DNA of 64,000 nt from Paenibacillus sp. Marseille-Q4541 (GTDB taxonomy: Bacteria; Bacillota; Bacilli; Paenibacillales; Paenibacillaceae): the NCBI RefSeq assembly GCF_018310695.1, contig NZ_JAGXCY010000012.1:1-64000 (forward strand), in the 5' to 3' direction. The position numbers were made by a program, and so were the translations under genes. The notes under the pieces are model-generated. The model was not told the origin of the DNA, made no database searches, and saw only the letters and a program-made list of their open reading frames with translations. Positions 18,656 through 29,865 of the stretch are shown piece by piece (the first letter of the stretch is position 1; each line of letters begins with the position of its first letter).

Positions 18656-20956
18656 CTACTCTTGCCGTTCAAGTGACAACTTTCCGGTCATGGGATCATT
18701 TAGTGTGATTTTAGCCTTAGTCACAGTCCCCCTGCTGTCCTTAAACGATAAAACTTGAGTCTTCCCTTTGCTAAGCAGTGAGTCCAGCATTTTTTCGGAG
18801 ATTTGTTTGCCTGCATACTCCTTCCAGATTACAAAGCCGCATCCTTGCTTGAAATGGCTGCATCCATATCCTTTGCGTCCCTCTATGATCTGTCCGCCGC
18901 ATCCAGAACGAGGACAAGAGCCAAGTGCAGTCCGCACAGTAGTCGGTGTTCCTGATCGGCTGGTCTTCGGAGTTGATGTAGAGGAAGCTGTAGAAGTAGA
19001 ACTCGAGCTTGTACTACTTTTGCCGCTAGTCCTCCGGTTTGTAGAACTTGCCGTGCTTTTCGCCGCAGAGCGAGTTCCTTTCTTTCGTTTGCCAGATGAA
19101 TCCTCATCTCCAAAAGCATCTTTCGGAGCCGGCTTCTGAACTCGAACCTTTTCAATAATTGACAAGGTAAATCGCTTTACGTTTTCCATAAATTTATCCT
19201 GCTCAGCTTCCCCTTTGGAAATCTGGCTCAGTCTACGTTCCCATTGCCCTGTCATTTCTGGAGAAGCCAGCAAATCGACACCAGCACTCCGAATAAGTTC
19301 GATGGCCATTCTCCCTTTTTGGGTTACTAACATTTTCTTACCTTGCATCGTGATGTATCCAACTTGTTTGAGCCGTTCAATCGTTGCTGCACGTGTCGCG
19401 GGGGTACCTAAACCCGCGTCCTTCATGGCATCACGAAGTTCTTCATTCTCAATCTGCTTTCCTGCACTCTCCATCGCTCTCAGCAGGGTTCCTTCAGTAT
19501 AGCTTTTAGGCGGCTTTGTCTGCTTTTCTTTCATTTCACTTTTTTTACATTGTACAGACAGATCAGCGTTTACTTTAAAAGGAACAGATATTAGTTCTTC
19601 CGGCTCTTCTTCTTCCCCATCCTTTTTTGTGTTGCGCTTCTTACTTTGATTTTCTTCCGAGGATTGCACGACTTTCCAACCAAGCGAAAGCAACTCTTTC
19701 ACATTCGTCTTAAATGTGTGGCCTTCTATCTCTGTAAATACAGTATGCAGTTTGTATTCCGCGGGTGGATAAAAGTGTGAAAGAAATCTGCGCACAATCA
19801 AATCATAAATTTGACCTTCGTCTTTGCTAAGCGTCCCCGGCTTCTTGAGTGTTGGCAAAATTGCATGGTGATCTTCTACTCTTTGCGGATTACAAACACT
19901 ACGATTTCCCTTATGCACAAGAGACGGATTACCTTGTTCTGCCAAATCTTTATATGGCGTATTTTTTAACAATTGCAATGTTTTTTGCATGCCGTCTATA
20001 TTTTGTTCCGTTACATAATTTGAATTGGTTCTCGGATATGAAATCACTTTATGTTTCTCATATAAAGCCTGCGCAATATCTAGCGTTTTCTTCGCCGGAT
20101 ATCCAAATTTCGCATTTGCTTCTCGCTGCAGCAAAGTTAAATCATACAGTTTATAGGGATACTCTTTTGAATTTTTGACATCGTATTTTGCAATTTTTCC
20201 TGTTTTTCCTTTTACTTCATCTGCAATCTCTTGAGCCTTCTCAGCTGAAGTTAATCGATCGCCTTGCCATATTCCCTGGTAGTCGGTAGCCTCTTGCCGG
20301 AATAAAGCAGAAACTTCGTAATAAATTTTTGAATCAAACGCTTCAATTTCTTTTTCACGGTCGTAGATAAGAGCAAGGACTGGAGTCTGTACCCTTCCTA
20401 CCGAAAGAAGCGTATTATGTCTTGTAGTAAAAGCCCTTGATGCGTTCATACCAATCAGCCAGTCTGCTTCACTTCGGGCTCTTGCCGCCTCTGTTAAATG
20501 TTTAAACTCCGACGCATCATATAACTGGTCAAATCCTTTTTTAATGCTCTCAGCGGTGAGGTCCGAAATCCAGAGCCGTTTGACGGGCTGACTCAGCTTC
20601 AGTTGCTGCTGAATAAGATCAAAAATGTATTGTCCTTCCCTTCCGGCATCACAAGCATTAATAATAAGATTTGCTTTACGAGAAAGTTCTCCAATCGTCT
20701 TCAGTTGATCTTTTGTTCTTGGGTTGGGTGTAATCTTGAATCGGTCTGGAATAATTGGCAAATCATCAATACTCCACCGCTTATATTTGTTATCATAGGC
20801 TTCTGGCTGAGCAAGCCCTAACAGATGCCCAATTGCCCAAGTAATGATATAATGTTCTCCTTCAAGATACGTACGATTGTTTTTGGCACGCGGTTCAACG
20901 ACCGCCGCTATGGTGCGTCCCATATCCAGCTTTTCCGCGATAATCAGCGTTTTCAT
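18656..20956 (-). CDS. topB: DNA topoisomerase III (type IA)
   Basis: Single-strand-passing topoisomerase of 766 residues. The Toprim domain starts MKTLIIAEK and has NACDAGREGQYIF (acidic metal triad). The catalytic Tyr is in SYPRTNS at about residue 310. After about 600 comes a low-complexity Ser/Thr/Lys linker, then a single zinc-ribbon-like module (CPRSGCGG...CSHF..GCGF). The extra C-terminal module is seen in Bacillales TopB. Start ATG after GGGAGGAA. The leader RNA contains a strong hairpin. Confidence 0.95.
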   Translation of the reverse strand: MKTLIIAEKLDMGRTIAAVVEPRAKNNRTYLEGEHYIITWAIGHLLGLAQPEAYDNKYKRWSIDDLPIIPDRFKITPNPRTKDQLKTIGELSRKANLIINACDAGREGQYIFDLIQQQLKLSQPVKRLWISDLTAESIKKGFDQLYDASEFKHLTEAARARSEADWLIGMNASRAFTTRHNTLLSVGRVQTPVLALIYDREKEIEAFDSKIYYEVSALFRQEATDYQGIWQGDRLTSAEKAQEIADEVKGKTGKIAKYDVKNSKEYPYKLYDLTLLQREANAKFGYPAKKTLDIAQALYEKHKVISYPRTNSNYVTEQNIDGMQKTLQLLKNTPYKDLAEQGNPSLVHKGNRSVCNPQRVEDHHAILPTLKKPGTLSKDEGQIYDLIVRRFLSHFYPPAEYKLHTVFTEIEGHTFKTNVKELLSLGWKVVQSSEENQSKKRNTKKDGEEEEPEELISVPFKVNADLSVQCKKSEMKEKQTKPPKSYTEGTLLRAMESAGKQIENEELRDAMKDAGLGTPATRAATIERLKQVGYITMQGKKMLVTQKGRMAIELIRSAGVDLLASPEMTGQWERRLSQISKGEAEQDKFMENVKRFTLSIIEKVRVQKPAPKDAFGDEDSSGKRKKGTRSAAKSTASSTNRRTSGKSSTSSSSTSTASSTSTPKTSRSGTPTTVRTALGSCPRSGCGGQIIEGRKGYGCSHFKQGCGFVIWKEYAGKQISEKMLDSLLSKGKTQVLSFKDSRGTVTKAKITLNDPMTGKLSLERQE

Positions 20957-20990
20957 GCGTCCGTTCCTCCCTGTAGCCCTAACGAGCGAA

Positions 20991-21025
20991 AAGGAGCTCC
21001 CCTCAAGTAATGACGGAAGCTCCTT
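20991..21025 (-). promoter_or_regulatory. Hairpin in the topB leader
   Basis: On the minus strand AAGGAGCTTCC pairs with GGGAGCTCCTT (11 pairs including one G-U) around a 13-base loop, followed by TTTTCGC. It lies between a TATAAT box (21043-21048) and the topB start. It resembles a weak intrinsic terminator or attenuator; its role is not known. Confidence 0.4.
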
Positions 21026-21150
21026 GCTTCTAACTAGACCTCATTATAGCAGAAAACTTCATATTTCGTAAGTTGTACGCTGGCTACCCACATGCTTTGT
21101 ACACAATAAAGCAGAGCTTTGCTTTATACATTTCCCCATAGATATAGTTA

Positions 21151-21204
21151 AAAAAAGAAAAAGTCCCTTAGGGAAGGAGAACTTCCATCTAAGAGACTTT
21201 TCAT
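21151..21204 (-). terminator. Terminator of gltD
   Basis: AAAAGTCTCTTAG pairs with CTAAGGGACTTTT around an inner GGAAG/CTTCC stem, then a long T-rich tract on the minus strand. Confidence 0.8.
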
Positions 21205-21255
21205 GAGTATAATAAGTGCTGTAACTACAATAAATAATTTACTATTTTAGAATCC

Positions 21256-22743
21256 TTACACAAGGACAGTAGAGCCCATCAAATATTTATCAACTTCACG
21301 AGCCGCTTCGCGTCCTTCATTAATCGCCCATACAACCAAACTTTGACCACGTCTCATATCGCCAGCAGCAAATACTTTTTCTACATTCGTATTGTATTTA
21401 CCATAACGTGCTTTCACGTTCGAGCGACGGTCTGTTTCTAGTCCCAGTTGCTGAGGAATCACTTGTTCCGGTCCGTCAAATCCGATGGCGATGAGTGCCA
21501 CATCCGCTTCAAAAACTTTTTCTGTACCTTCAATCGGTCTGTAAATCTTACGACCTGTCTCATCCACGATCCGCTGAATTTGAACGGTATGAAGTTCCTT
21601 CAGGTTTCCGTTCTCATCACCTACAAATTTCGTTGTCATGATGGAAAACTCACGAGGATCATTACCAAAAATAGCTTTCGCTTCTTCCTGAGCATAATCG
21701 AGAGTATATACATTCGGGAATTGCGGCCATGGGTTGGTTATTGGATCACGCTCTAATGGAGCTTTTTCATGCGTACCAAACTGAGTTACACTTTTTGCAC
21801 CGTGACGCAGTGAAGTAGCTACACAGTCCGAACCCGTATCCCCACCACCGATTACGATTACGTTTTTGCCTTCGGCCGAAATATAATTTCCATCTTCAAG
21901 ATTAGAATCCAGCAAACTTTTAATCGTACCGTTCAGGAAATCCATTGCGTAATGAACGCCATTCAAAGTACTGCCCTCAATGTTAAATTCACGCGGTTTC
22001 GTTGCCCCACCACAGAGAACAACAGCATCATACTGACTTACAAGTTCTTCGGTCTGGATGTCTTTGCCTATCTCCGTGTTCGTTACAAACGTAATTCCTT
22101 CCGCTTCAAGCAAATCCACTCGACGCTGAACAACACCTTTATCCAGTTTCATACTTGGAATACCGTAAGTTAGCAGACCGCCGATGCGATCAGCACGTTC
22201 ATATACAGTTACGTTATGACCTGCTTTGTTCAGTTGCGCCGCAGCTGCTAGACCAGCCGGGCCAGATCCCACAACAGCAACTCGTTTATCCGTACGTTTC
22301 TCCGGAGGATTTGGAACAACCCATCCTTCTTCGAAACCTTTTTCAATAATTGCTTCTTCAATTGTCTTGATGGTTACAGGTTGACTAATGAGGCCGACCG
22401 TACATGAACCTTCGCAAGGAGCTGGACAAACGCGACCTGTAAACTCAGGAAAATTGTTCGTTTTATGAAGACGCTCGAGCGCTTCCTTCCAAAGACCACG
22501 ATACACCAAGTTGTTCCACTCAGGGATCAAGTTATGAACCGGGCAACCTGACGTTCCGCCTGTCATATCGATGCCGGTGTGACAGTAAGGAGTACCGCAA
22601 TCCATACAGCGGGCACCTTGTGTTCGTAGCTCTTCCTCTGACATATGTTTATGGAATTCTTCCCAATCTTTGATACGATCTTCTGGCAGTCTGTCTGCCG
22701 GCAGCTGCCTTTTATATTCCATAAATCCAGTTGGTGTAGACAT
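21256..22743 (-). CDS. gltD: Glutamate synthase small subunit (NADPH, FAD)
   Basis: Transfers electrons from NAD(P)H through FAD and iron-sulfur clusters to the GltB subunit for glutamate synthesis from glutamine and 2-oxoglutarate. The N-terminal region has two cysteine clusters (CMDCGTPYCH and CPAPCEGSC), then the FAD site VAVVGSGPAGLAAA, the NADPH site VIGGGDTGSD and a C-terminal AGDMRRGQSLVVWAINEGREA. The start at 22743 follows GGGGGAA; the longer frame adds five codons. No gltB is adjacent on the visible side, so it is either encoded elsewhere or this is a GltD-like stand-alone oxidoreductase. Confidence 0.9.
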   Translation of the reverse strand: MSTPTGFMEYKRQLPADRLPEDRIKDWEEFHKHMSEEELRTQGARCMDCGTPYCHTGIDMTGGTSGCPVHNLIPEWNNLVYRGLWKEALERLHKTNNFPEFTGRVCPAPCEGSCTVGLISQPVTIKTIEEAIIEKGFEEGWVVPNPPEKRTDKRVAVVGSGPAGLAAAAQLNKAGHNVTVYERADRIGGLLTYGIPSMKLDKGVVQRRVDLLEAEGITFVTNTEIGKDIQTEELVSQYDAVVLCGGATKPREFNIEGSTLNGVHYAMDFLNGTIKSLLDSNLEDGNYISAEGKNVIVIGGGDTGSDCVATSLRHGAKSVTQFGTHEKAPLERDPITNPWPQFPNVYTLDYAQEEAKAIFGNDPREFSIMTTKFVGDENGNLKELHTVQIQRIVDETGRKIYRPIEGTEKVFEADVALIAIGFDGPEQVIPQQLGLETDRRSNVKARYGKYNTNVEKVFAAGDMRRGQSLVVWAINEGREAAREVDKYLMGSTVLV

Positions 22744-22832
22744 GTAACGTTCCCCCATCCATTCTCAACTGCTCCAACGATACGGGCTATCCATGATGAA
22801 ATCCGAACAATAGCACTATAGTTGACAGTCCA

Positions 22833-22860
22833 TGTATAGTTTTTGATTATTGTATCACAA
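22833..22860 (-). promoter_or_regulatory. Candidate promoter for gltD
   Basis: Minus strand TTGTGA (22855-22860), 16 bases, TATACA (22833-22838), about 90 bases before the start codon. Confidence 0.45.
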
Positions 22861-23142
22861 AAAAATATATTTGTACTTCAGGTTTTGCATTATTCGAGTA
22901 TGTTCGCACTCAGACTTATCCCAAATCAATGAACAACATCTGCAAGTCCTGACATGAAAGGATATTTCAACTATAGTAGCATTCAGAATTCCTGATATTA
23001 AATGGATTTTGAGAATAATTGTTTGTATTATTCATCATAATAATTACATATCATGATAGATAGTTTTTATGAAGGTTGATATAAATTAAAATGGAAATCT
23101 ACATAAATCTACACGAAACTCTGTTTCTTCATTAAACAGATA
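22861..23142. other. AT-rich spacer between gltD promoter and dfrA
   Basis: No coding frame with a ribosome site is visible on either strand. Only a small hairpin (TCTGTTT / AAACAGA near 23119-23141) just past the dfrA stop could serve as a weak terminator. The rest is featureless AT-rich DNA. Confidence 0.5.
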
Positions 23143-23628
23143 TCATGAACGTCTCTCAAAAAATTGGAAAGAATAGTCGTATGGATTCTTCTCATCTTTT
23201 TCGCCTGGAATCTCTTCTATAAGCTTCCACACCTCTAAATCGATATCTTTCATAAAGGTATCACCTTCAATAGATTCATGGATTTTTGTGACAATCAACC
23301 GATCAGCATACGGCATAAAAGCCTCATACACAGCTGCTCCTCCAATAACAAAAAGCGATTCTTCTTTTGCCATCTCCACACCCTCCATTACAGAGTGAAT
23401 CACTTCAGCTCCAAGAAAGGTTTGATCCTGATGGGTGAGAACTACATTTTTACGATTAGGAAGAGGCTTGCCGTTCAATGAATCCCATGTTTTTCTTCCC
23501 ATTATGATGGTATGACCTGTTGTTTGTTGTTTGAAAAAAGCCATATCCTTTGGCAGACGCCAAGGAATTCCATTATCTTTTCCGATAACTCCATTATTGC
23601 TCATGGCCCATATCATCGTGATTCCCAT
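23143..23628 (-). CDS. dfrA: Dihydrofolate reductase
   Basis: Reduces dihydrofolate to tetrahydrofolate with NADPH. 161 residues. Signature near the N-terminus is GVIGKDNGIPWRLPKDMAFFK with the catalytic acid Asp at about residue 31; the NADPH motifs are MGRKTWDSL and VIGGAAVYEAFMPYAD. The start follows GGAGGTGG. It is 37 bases downstream of thyA, the enzyme that makes dihydrofolate, a common operon arrangement. Confidence 0.97.
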   Translation of the reverse strand: MGITMIWAMSNNGVIGKDNGIPWRLPKDMAFFKQQTTGHTIIMGRKTWDSLNGKPLPNRKNVVLTHQDQTFLGAEVIHSVMEGVEMAKEESLFVIGGAAVYEAFMPYADRLIVTKIHESIEGDTFMKDIDLEVWKLIEEIPGEKDEKNPYDYSFQFFERRS

Positions 23629-23665
23629 ATATCCACCTCCAGTTGTTATTGCATCTTAAACCGTC

Positions 23666-24460
23666 TTAAACAGATACAGGTGCTTTGATCGTTGGATGGT
23701 ACTCATAATCAGCAAATTCAAAGTCTTCATATTTATAATCGAAAATAGATTCTGGTTTCCGGTGAATTATCAACTTAGGCAGATCATATGGCTCTCGGGA
23801 AAGCAGTGTATTCACTTGCTCCAGATGATTCAGGTAGATGTGAACGTCTCCACCGGACCAGATAAAATCTCCCGGTTCCAAACCACACTGCTGAGCTACC
23901 ATATGGGTTAACAAGGCATAACTCGCAATATTAAAAGGCAGTCCTAAAAAGGTATCCACCGAACGCATAGTAAGCATACAAGACAATTTTCCACCAGCTA
24001 CATAGAATTGGAACACAAAATGACAAGGTGGCAACTTCATATGATCAATTTCAGCAACATTCCATGCGCTGACAATATGTCTTCTTGAATCCGGGTTATT
24101 TTTAATGGAATCAATAACGCGGGAAATCTGATCGATAAATGTACCTTCTGGTGTTTTCCAGGCTCTCCATTGCGAACCATACACAGGCCCCAAATCTCCG
24201 TTCTCGTCAGCCCATTCATCCCAAATACGCACACCATTTTCTTTTAAATATCTAATATTCGTTTCACCACTTAAGAACCATAGCAGTTCATGAACGACTG
24301 ACTTTAGATGAATACGTTTTGTTGTAACCAGTGGAAATCCTTTAGCAAGGTCAAATCTCATTTGACGTCCAAATACAGAGATCGTCCCTGTTCCAGTCCG
24401 GTCTTCCTTTTTAACCCCATTTTCCATAATATCTTTAAGCAATTCCTGATAGTCTTTCAC
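23666..24460 (-). CDS. thyA: Thymidylate synthase
   Basis: Methylates dUMP to dTMP using methylene-tetrahydrofolate. 264 residues, the short E. coli ThyA form. Conserved elements: DRTGTGT near the N-terminus, the catalytic Cys in [13 protein letters not shown] (about residue 146), [20 protein letters not shown] with the substrate Asn, and [14 protein letters not shown] start with AAGGGG 11 bases ahead. A TATAAT box lies at 24523-24528. Paired with dfrA. Confidence 0.97.
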   Translation of the reverse strand: MKDYQELLKDIMENGVKKEDRTGTGTISVFGRQMRFDLAKGFPLVTTKRIHLKSVVHELLWFLSGETNIRYLKENGVRIWDEWADENGDLGPVYGSQWRAWKTPEGTFIDQISRVIDSIKNNPDSRRHIVSAWNVAEIDHMKLPPCHFVFQFYVAGGKLSCMLTMRSVDTFLGLPFNIASYALLTHMVAQQCGLEPGDFIWSGGDVHIYLNHLEQVNTLLSREPYDLPKLIIHRKPESIFDYKYEDFEFADYEYHPTIKAPVSV

Positions 24461-24563
24461 TTCAAGTCAAACCCCTTTCTCTTCGTACCGTTGTTTCTTT
24501 ATATCAAAATATACATCCTCGTATTATAACAGTTTACCATGTGAACCACTTCTATTTCAGCAG

Positions 24564-24605
24564 AAAAAAAGAGGCAAAGAAGACGAATTATCGTCTCTTG
24601 CCTCC
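24564..24605 (-). terminator. Terminator of the pdh operon
   Basis: GGAGGCAAGAGACG pairs with CGTCTTCTTTGCCTC across AATTAT, followed by seven T on the minus strand. Confidence 0.85.
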
Positions 24606-24651
24606 AAAGCAAACTATACTGTTTAAATGAATTGCTTAAGCCTGTGAGAGA

Positions 24652-26067
24652 TTAGCGAACCATAGTGTGGATTGGATGACCCAGAACCACTTCGGATGCT
24701 TCCATCACGATTTCACCCAGTGTTGGATGCGCATGAATAGTCAATGCGATATCTTCAAGGGTTGCACCCATTTCGATAGCAAGACCGATTTCAGCGATTA
24801 AGTTAGAAGCTTCCAGACCAACGATTTGTCCGCCCAGTACAACTCCTGTATCTTCTTCAGCAACAAGCTTCACGAAGCCTTCAGGATGTCCAAGGGAAAC
24901 GGCACGACCGTTACCTGCATAAGAGAATTTACCGGATTTAACTTTATATCCTTTCTCTTTCGCTTCTTTTTCAGTGTATCCCACGCTAGAGCATTCAGGA
25001 TCAGTAAATACTACCGCTGGCATTACTTTGTAATCCACTACGGAAGGCATTCCTGCGATCGCTTCTGCTGCTACTTTACCTTCGTAAGAAGCTTTATGTG
25101 CAAGTGCAAGACCTGCAACGATATCACCAATTGCGAAGATATGTTTGTGGTTTGTGCGTCCTTGGTTGTCGACTTTAACGAAACCGCGCTCGTCAGTTTC
25201 AACTTCAATCAGATCAAGACCAAGTTCACCGTCAGTGTTAGGACGACGTCCAACAGTTACAAGCAGATATTCTGCAGTTACTTCTTTGCTTTCGCCGTTA
25301 ACGCTATATTTAACAGTTACATCTTTATCCGTTTGCTCAGCAGATTCTGCTTTTGCACCTGTTACGATTTCAATGCCTGTTTTCTTCATGTTTTTCGCTA
25401 CAAGCGAAGTCATGTCTTTATCAAATCCAGGAAGTACCGTATCAAGACCTTCGATAATCGTTACTTTTGTACCGAATTTGGAGTACATTTGACCAAGCTC
25501 AGCACCAATATAGCCACCGCCGATAACGATCATGCTAGCTGGTACTTCTTGCAGGTTCAATGCTTCTGTGGAAGACAGAATGCGTCCGCCAAATGGGAAA
25601 GGTTTCAGTTCGATTGGACGGGAACCTGTAGCAATGATTGCATTTTTGAAACGGTAACGCGGAGATTCATGATCATTGAATACACGCGCTTCGTTTTGGT
25701 TGATGAACATGCACTCACCGTTGAAAATCTCTACTTTGTTGCCTTTGAGCAGGGAGCTTACGCCACCTGTCATTTTCTTAACAACGCCGTTTTTGAATTC
25801 TTGAGTTTTAGTGAAGTCCACTTTTACGTTTTCTGCAGTAACACCGAATTGATCAGCGTGTTTTGCATTCTCGTAAGCATGAGCTGCAGAGATCAAAGCT
25901 TTGGAAGGGATACAACCGCGGTTCAGACATACGCCGCCGAGCTCCGATTTGTCAACGATAAGTACCTTTTGTCCAAGCTGTGCTGCACGAATTGCCGCTA
26001 CATAACCACCAGGGCCTGCACCAATGACTAGAGTATCAATATCGAGAGAAGCGTCTCCTACTACCAT
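24652..26067 (-). CDS. pdhD: Dihydrolipoamide dehydrogenase (E3)
   Basis: Re-oxidises dihydrolipoyl groups of E2 with FAD and NAD+. 471 residues. FAD site [20 protein letters not shown], redox disulfide [17 protein letters not shown] site [15 protein letters not shown]-binding ATGD-like AIGDIVAG, and C-terminal catalytic His-Glu in HAHPTLGE. The start follows GGAGGTATAAGAAT. Four bases after pdhC. Last gene of the pdhABCD operon. Confidence 0.97.
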   Translation of the reverse strand: MVVGDASLDIDTLVIGAGPGGYVAAIRAAQLGQKVLIVDKSELGGVCLNRGCIPSKALISAAHAYENAKHADQFGVTAENVKVDFTKTQEFKNGVVKKMTGGVSSLLKGNKVEIFNGECMFINQNEARVFNDHESPRYRFKNAIIATGSRPIELKPFPFGGRILSSTEALNLQEVPASMIVIGGGYIGAELGQMYSKFGTKVTIIEGLDTVLPGFDKDMTSLVAKNMKKTGIEIVTGAKAESAEQTDKDVTVKYSVNGESKEVTAEYLLVTVGRRPNTDGELGLDLIEVETDERGFVKVDNQGRTNHKHIFAIGDIVAGLALAHKASYEGKVAAEAIAGMPSVVDYKVMPAVVFTDPECSSVGYTEKEAKEKGYKVKSGKFSYAGNGRAVSLGHPEGFVKLVAEEDTGVVLGGQIVGLEASNLIAEIGLAIEMGATLEDIALTIHAHPTLGEIVMEASEVVLGHPIHTMVR

Positions 26068-26071
26068 ATTC

Positions 26072-27382
26072 TTATACCTCCATTACCAGCAACTCGGGAT
26101 TAGCGAGAAGGGATTTAATGTAGTTCATAAAGTTTTGTGCTGTAGCACCATCGATAATACGGTGGTCAAAGCTTAGGGACAGAGCCATTACTGGAGCTGC
26201 AACTACTTGACCGTCTTTAATTACCGCTTTTTCACTAATACGTCCAGTTCCGAGGATTGCAACTTCAGGGAAGTTGATGATCGGAGTAAAGAACATACCG
26301 CCTGCAGAACCGATGTTCGAAATGGAAATTGTGCTTCCTTTCATTTCGTTAGCAGACAATTTACCGTCACGGCCGCGTGCAGCTAGATCACGGATGCTGT
26401 CCGCAATCATCCAGATGCTCTTACGATCTGCATCATGAATTACTGGAACGATAAGTCCGTTGTCTGTATCTGTAGCAATACCGATGTTGTAGTATTTTTT
26501 GTATACAATTTCATTTGTTTGCTCATCAATCATAGCGTTCATTACAGGGAACTCACGAGTAGCTGCAACGAGTGCTTTAACGATGAATGGCAAGTAAGTT
26601 ACTTTTGTACCTTTTTTCTCAGCGATTGGTTTCATGCGAGTACGGAATGCAACAAGTTCTGTTACATCGACTTCATCCATGATTGTAACGTGTGGTGCTG
26701 TGTAAGCAGATTTAACCATCGCATTAGAAATTGCTTTACGGATACCTTTGAATGGTACGCGTTCTTCTTCTGCACGAGTGCTAACTCCAGCGCTTGCTGC
26801 AGGTGCACTTGCTGGTGCTTCTTCTTTAGTAGAAGTTGCTGCAGGAGCTGCTGCTTTACCGCCACCGTTTTTGAATGCTTCTACATCTTCTTTGGTTACT
26901 TTACCGTTGTTGCCAGATCCAGTAACTTCAGCGATGTCCACGCCTTGCTCACGAGCAAATTTACGAACGCTAGGAGTTGCCAAAACTTCTTTGCTGGAAG
27001 CTGTAGAAACTTCTTTTTCTCCGCCTTCTTTTGCTTCGCTTGGGCTATTTCCAGCAGGAGAATCCGTAGTTTCTGCTCCACCTTGTGCTGCATTAGCTTC
27101 TTGAGAAGCGTGTTCTTCCTCATCTTGCTCAGGAATTTCGCCTTCTGCATCAATAACAGCTACAATCGCGCCTACATTGAAGATGTCGCCGTCTTTTGCG
27201 AATACTTCTTGAACTGTACCGTTAACAGGGCAAGGCACTTCTACGACTGCTTTGTCATTTTGTACTTCCATGATGATATCGTCGTCAGTAACTTTATCAC
27301 CTGGTTTGATGTGCATTTTGATAATTTCGCCTTCGTGAAGACCTTCCCCAAGCTCAGGGAATTTATAATTAAATTTTGCCAC
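26072..27382 (-). CDS. pdhC: Pyruvate dehydrogenase E2, dihydrolipoyl acetyltransferase
   Basis: Core subunit that moves the acetyl group from E1 to CoA. One lipoyl domain at 1-80 with the lipoylated Lys in [11 protein letters not shown] (about residue 44); an Ala/Glu-rich linker; a peripheral-subunit binding domain at about 134-170 ([23 protein letters not shown]); an Ala/Pro linker; and the catalytic domain with [10 protein letters not shown] near the C-terminus (His and Asp). GTG start after GGGAGGT. 30 bases after pdhB. Confidence 0.96.
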   Translation of the reverse strand: MAKFNYKFPELGEGLHEGEIIKMHIKPGDKVTDDDIIMEVQNDKAVVEVPCPVNGTVQEVFAKDGDIFNVGAIVAVIDAEGEIPEQDEEEHASQEANAAQGGAETTDSPAGNSPSEAKEGGEKEVSTASSKEVLATPSVRKFAREQGVDIAEVTGSGNNGKVTKEDVEAFKNGGGKAAAPAATSTKEEAPASAPAASAGVSTRAEEERVPFKGIRKAISNAMVKSAYTAPHVTIMDEVDVTELVAFRTRMKPIAEKKGTKVTYLPFIVKALVAATREFPVMNAMIDEQTNEIVYKKYYNIGIATDTDNGLIVPVIHDADRKSIWMIADSIRDLAARGRDGKLSANEMKGSTISISNIGSAGGMFFTPIINFPEVAILGTGRISEKAVIKDGQVVAAPVMALSLSFDHRIIDGATAQNFMNYIKSLLANPELLVMEV

Positions 27383-27412
27383 TGGTATTACCTCCCTAAA
27401 TTAAATCCCTAA

Positions 27413-28393
27413 TTAAAATTCGAGTACTTTATTCACTGCTGCAATGATGCGATTAGGTGTAGGAAGCCAAGCGTCTTCGATTTGCGCAAATGGATAAATC
27501 GTATCTGGACCCGCTACGCGAAGAACAGGAGCTTCTAAGTGTAGGATTGCTTTTTCATTGATTTGTGCAATGACTTCAGCAGCTACGCCAGAACTCTTTT
27601 GAGCTTCTTGAACCACGATTGCGCGGTTTGTTTTCTTAACAGATGCCAAGATTGTGTCGATATCAATTGGGCTAATTGTACGCAGATCGATAACTTCTAC
27701 TTTAATACCTTTTGTTTTTTCCAGTTCTTCTGCTGCTTTCACAGATGTATGAACCATCATACCGTAAGTAATGATCGTTACATCAGAACCTTCACGAACA
27801 ACGTTTGCTTTACCCAGTTCAACTGTGTAATCTTCTTCAGGCACTTCAGCACGGAATGCATGGTAAAGGTTCAAATGCTCCATGAAGAATACAGGATCGT
27901 TATCACGAATGGATGCGATCAAAAGACCTTTTGCATCATAAGGATTAGAAGGGACTACTACTTTAATACCCGGAGTTTGCGTGAGCAAACCTTCCAGGGA
28001 ATCTGTATGAAGTTCTGCTGCTTTTACGCCGCCGCCAAAAGGTGTACGGAACACGATTGGGGAGTTGTAACGACCGCCAGAACGGAAACGCATACGTGCA
28101 GCTTGAACCGCCATTTGGTCAAGTGCTTCAAAGATAAAACCTACGAATTGAATTTCAGCAACAGGACGGAAACCTGTAACACCAAGACCTACTGCAAGAC
28201 CACCGATAGCAGACTCAGCAAGTGGAGTATCGAATACACGTTCTTCGCCGAATTCTTTTTGAAGTCCTTCTGTCGCACGGAATACACCGCCGACGTTACC
28301 CACGTCTTCACCGAAAACTAGGACATTCGGATCGCGTTTGAGCTCAACGCGCATTGCATCGCGAATCGCTTCTTTCATGTTCATTTGTGCCAT
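27413..28393 (-). CDS. pdhB: Pyruvate dehydrogenase E1 beta subunit
   Basis: Forms the E1 heterotetramer with pdhA. 326 residues. Contains [15 protein letters not shown] near the start, the [16 protein letters not shown] segment, [11 protein letters not shown], and the C-terminal transketolase domain with [15 protein letters not shown]. The start follows AAGGAGG. It is separated from pdhA by 147 bases, which hold a small hairpin. Confidence 0.96.
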   Translation of the reverse strand: MAQMNMKEAIRDAMRVELKRDPNVLVFGEDVGNVGGVFRATEGLQKEFGEERVFDTPLAESAIGGLAVGLGVTGFRPVAEIQFVGFIFEALDQMAVQAARMRFRSGGRYNSPIVFRTPFGGGVKAAELHTDSLEGLLTQTPGIKVVVPSNPYDAKGLLIASIRDNDPVFFMEHLNLYHAFRAEVPEEDYTVELGKANVVREGSDVTIITYGMMVHTSVKAAEELEKTKGIKVEVIDLRTISPIDIDTILASVKKTNRAIVVQEAQKSSGVAAEVIAQINEKAILHLEAPVLRVAGPDTIYPFAQIEDAWLPTPNRIIAAVNKVLEF

Positions 28394-28491
28394 TGCTTCA
28401 TATCCTCCTTAAACATTTAACAGTTCCTATGACCACCCAATGACCTTTGCCAGCTTGAATATGTACAAGCAGTTAAAAGGATCAGGGTTCA

Positions 28492-28506
28492 GCCACATTC
28501 TGTGGC
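28492..28506 (-). promoter_or_regulatory. Small hairpin between pdhA and pdhB
   Basis: Perfect GCCACA / TGTGGC stem with a three-base loop in the 147-base gap between pdhA and pdhB. No T-run follows, so it is not a terminator; it may affect RNA processing or stability. Confidence 0.3.
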
Positions 28507-28540
28507 AAACACTTCTACAAGCCTTTACCGAATTTCGAAA

Positions 28541-29653
<1,113 letters not shown>

Positions 29654-29663
29654 TTATAGAATT

Positions 29664-29693
29664 ATTATACACCTGTTTTGGTCAATACGTCAA
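29664..29693 (-). promoter_or_regulatory. Sigma-A promoter of the pdh operon
   Basis: Minus strand TTGACG (29688-29693), 18 bases, TATAAT (29664-29669). Transcription would start about 50 bases before pdhA. Confidence 0.75.
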
Positions 29694-29865
29694 AGATAAA
29701 CGTTGATTTTTTTAACTTTAATCGTTTTTTGTTTGTATAACAGGTGGGTCAAATTAGTATAACAGCTTAATGCTAAACCATTGCTTGTACAACGTGAGCA
29801 TTTACGGTTAATCTTATCTTATTGTTAAGATGATTGCAAAAAATACACGAAAAAGGTGATCATTC

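Noticed and set aside
21108-21126. Small palindrome AAAGCA...TGCTTT
   Set aside because: Too short to support a regulatory or terminator call.
23119-23142. Strong terminator for dfrA
   Set aside because: The TCTGTTT/AAACAGA hairpin is short and followed only by TTTCG, so it is noted in the spacer entry but not called.
24826-26031. A 401-codon open frame on the plus strand opposite pdhD
   Set aside because: Composition is odd (Cys/Phe-rich) and it mirrors the codon use of pdhD; no ribosome site. It is a shadow of the real gene. The same holds for long plus-strand frames opposite pdhC, pdhB and pdhA.
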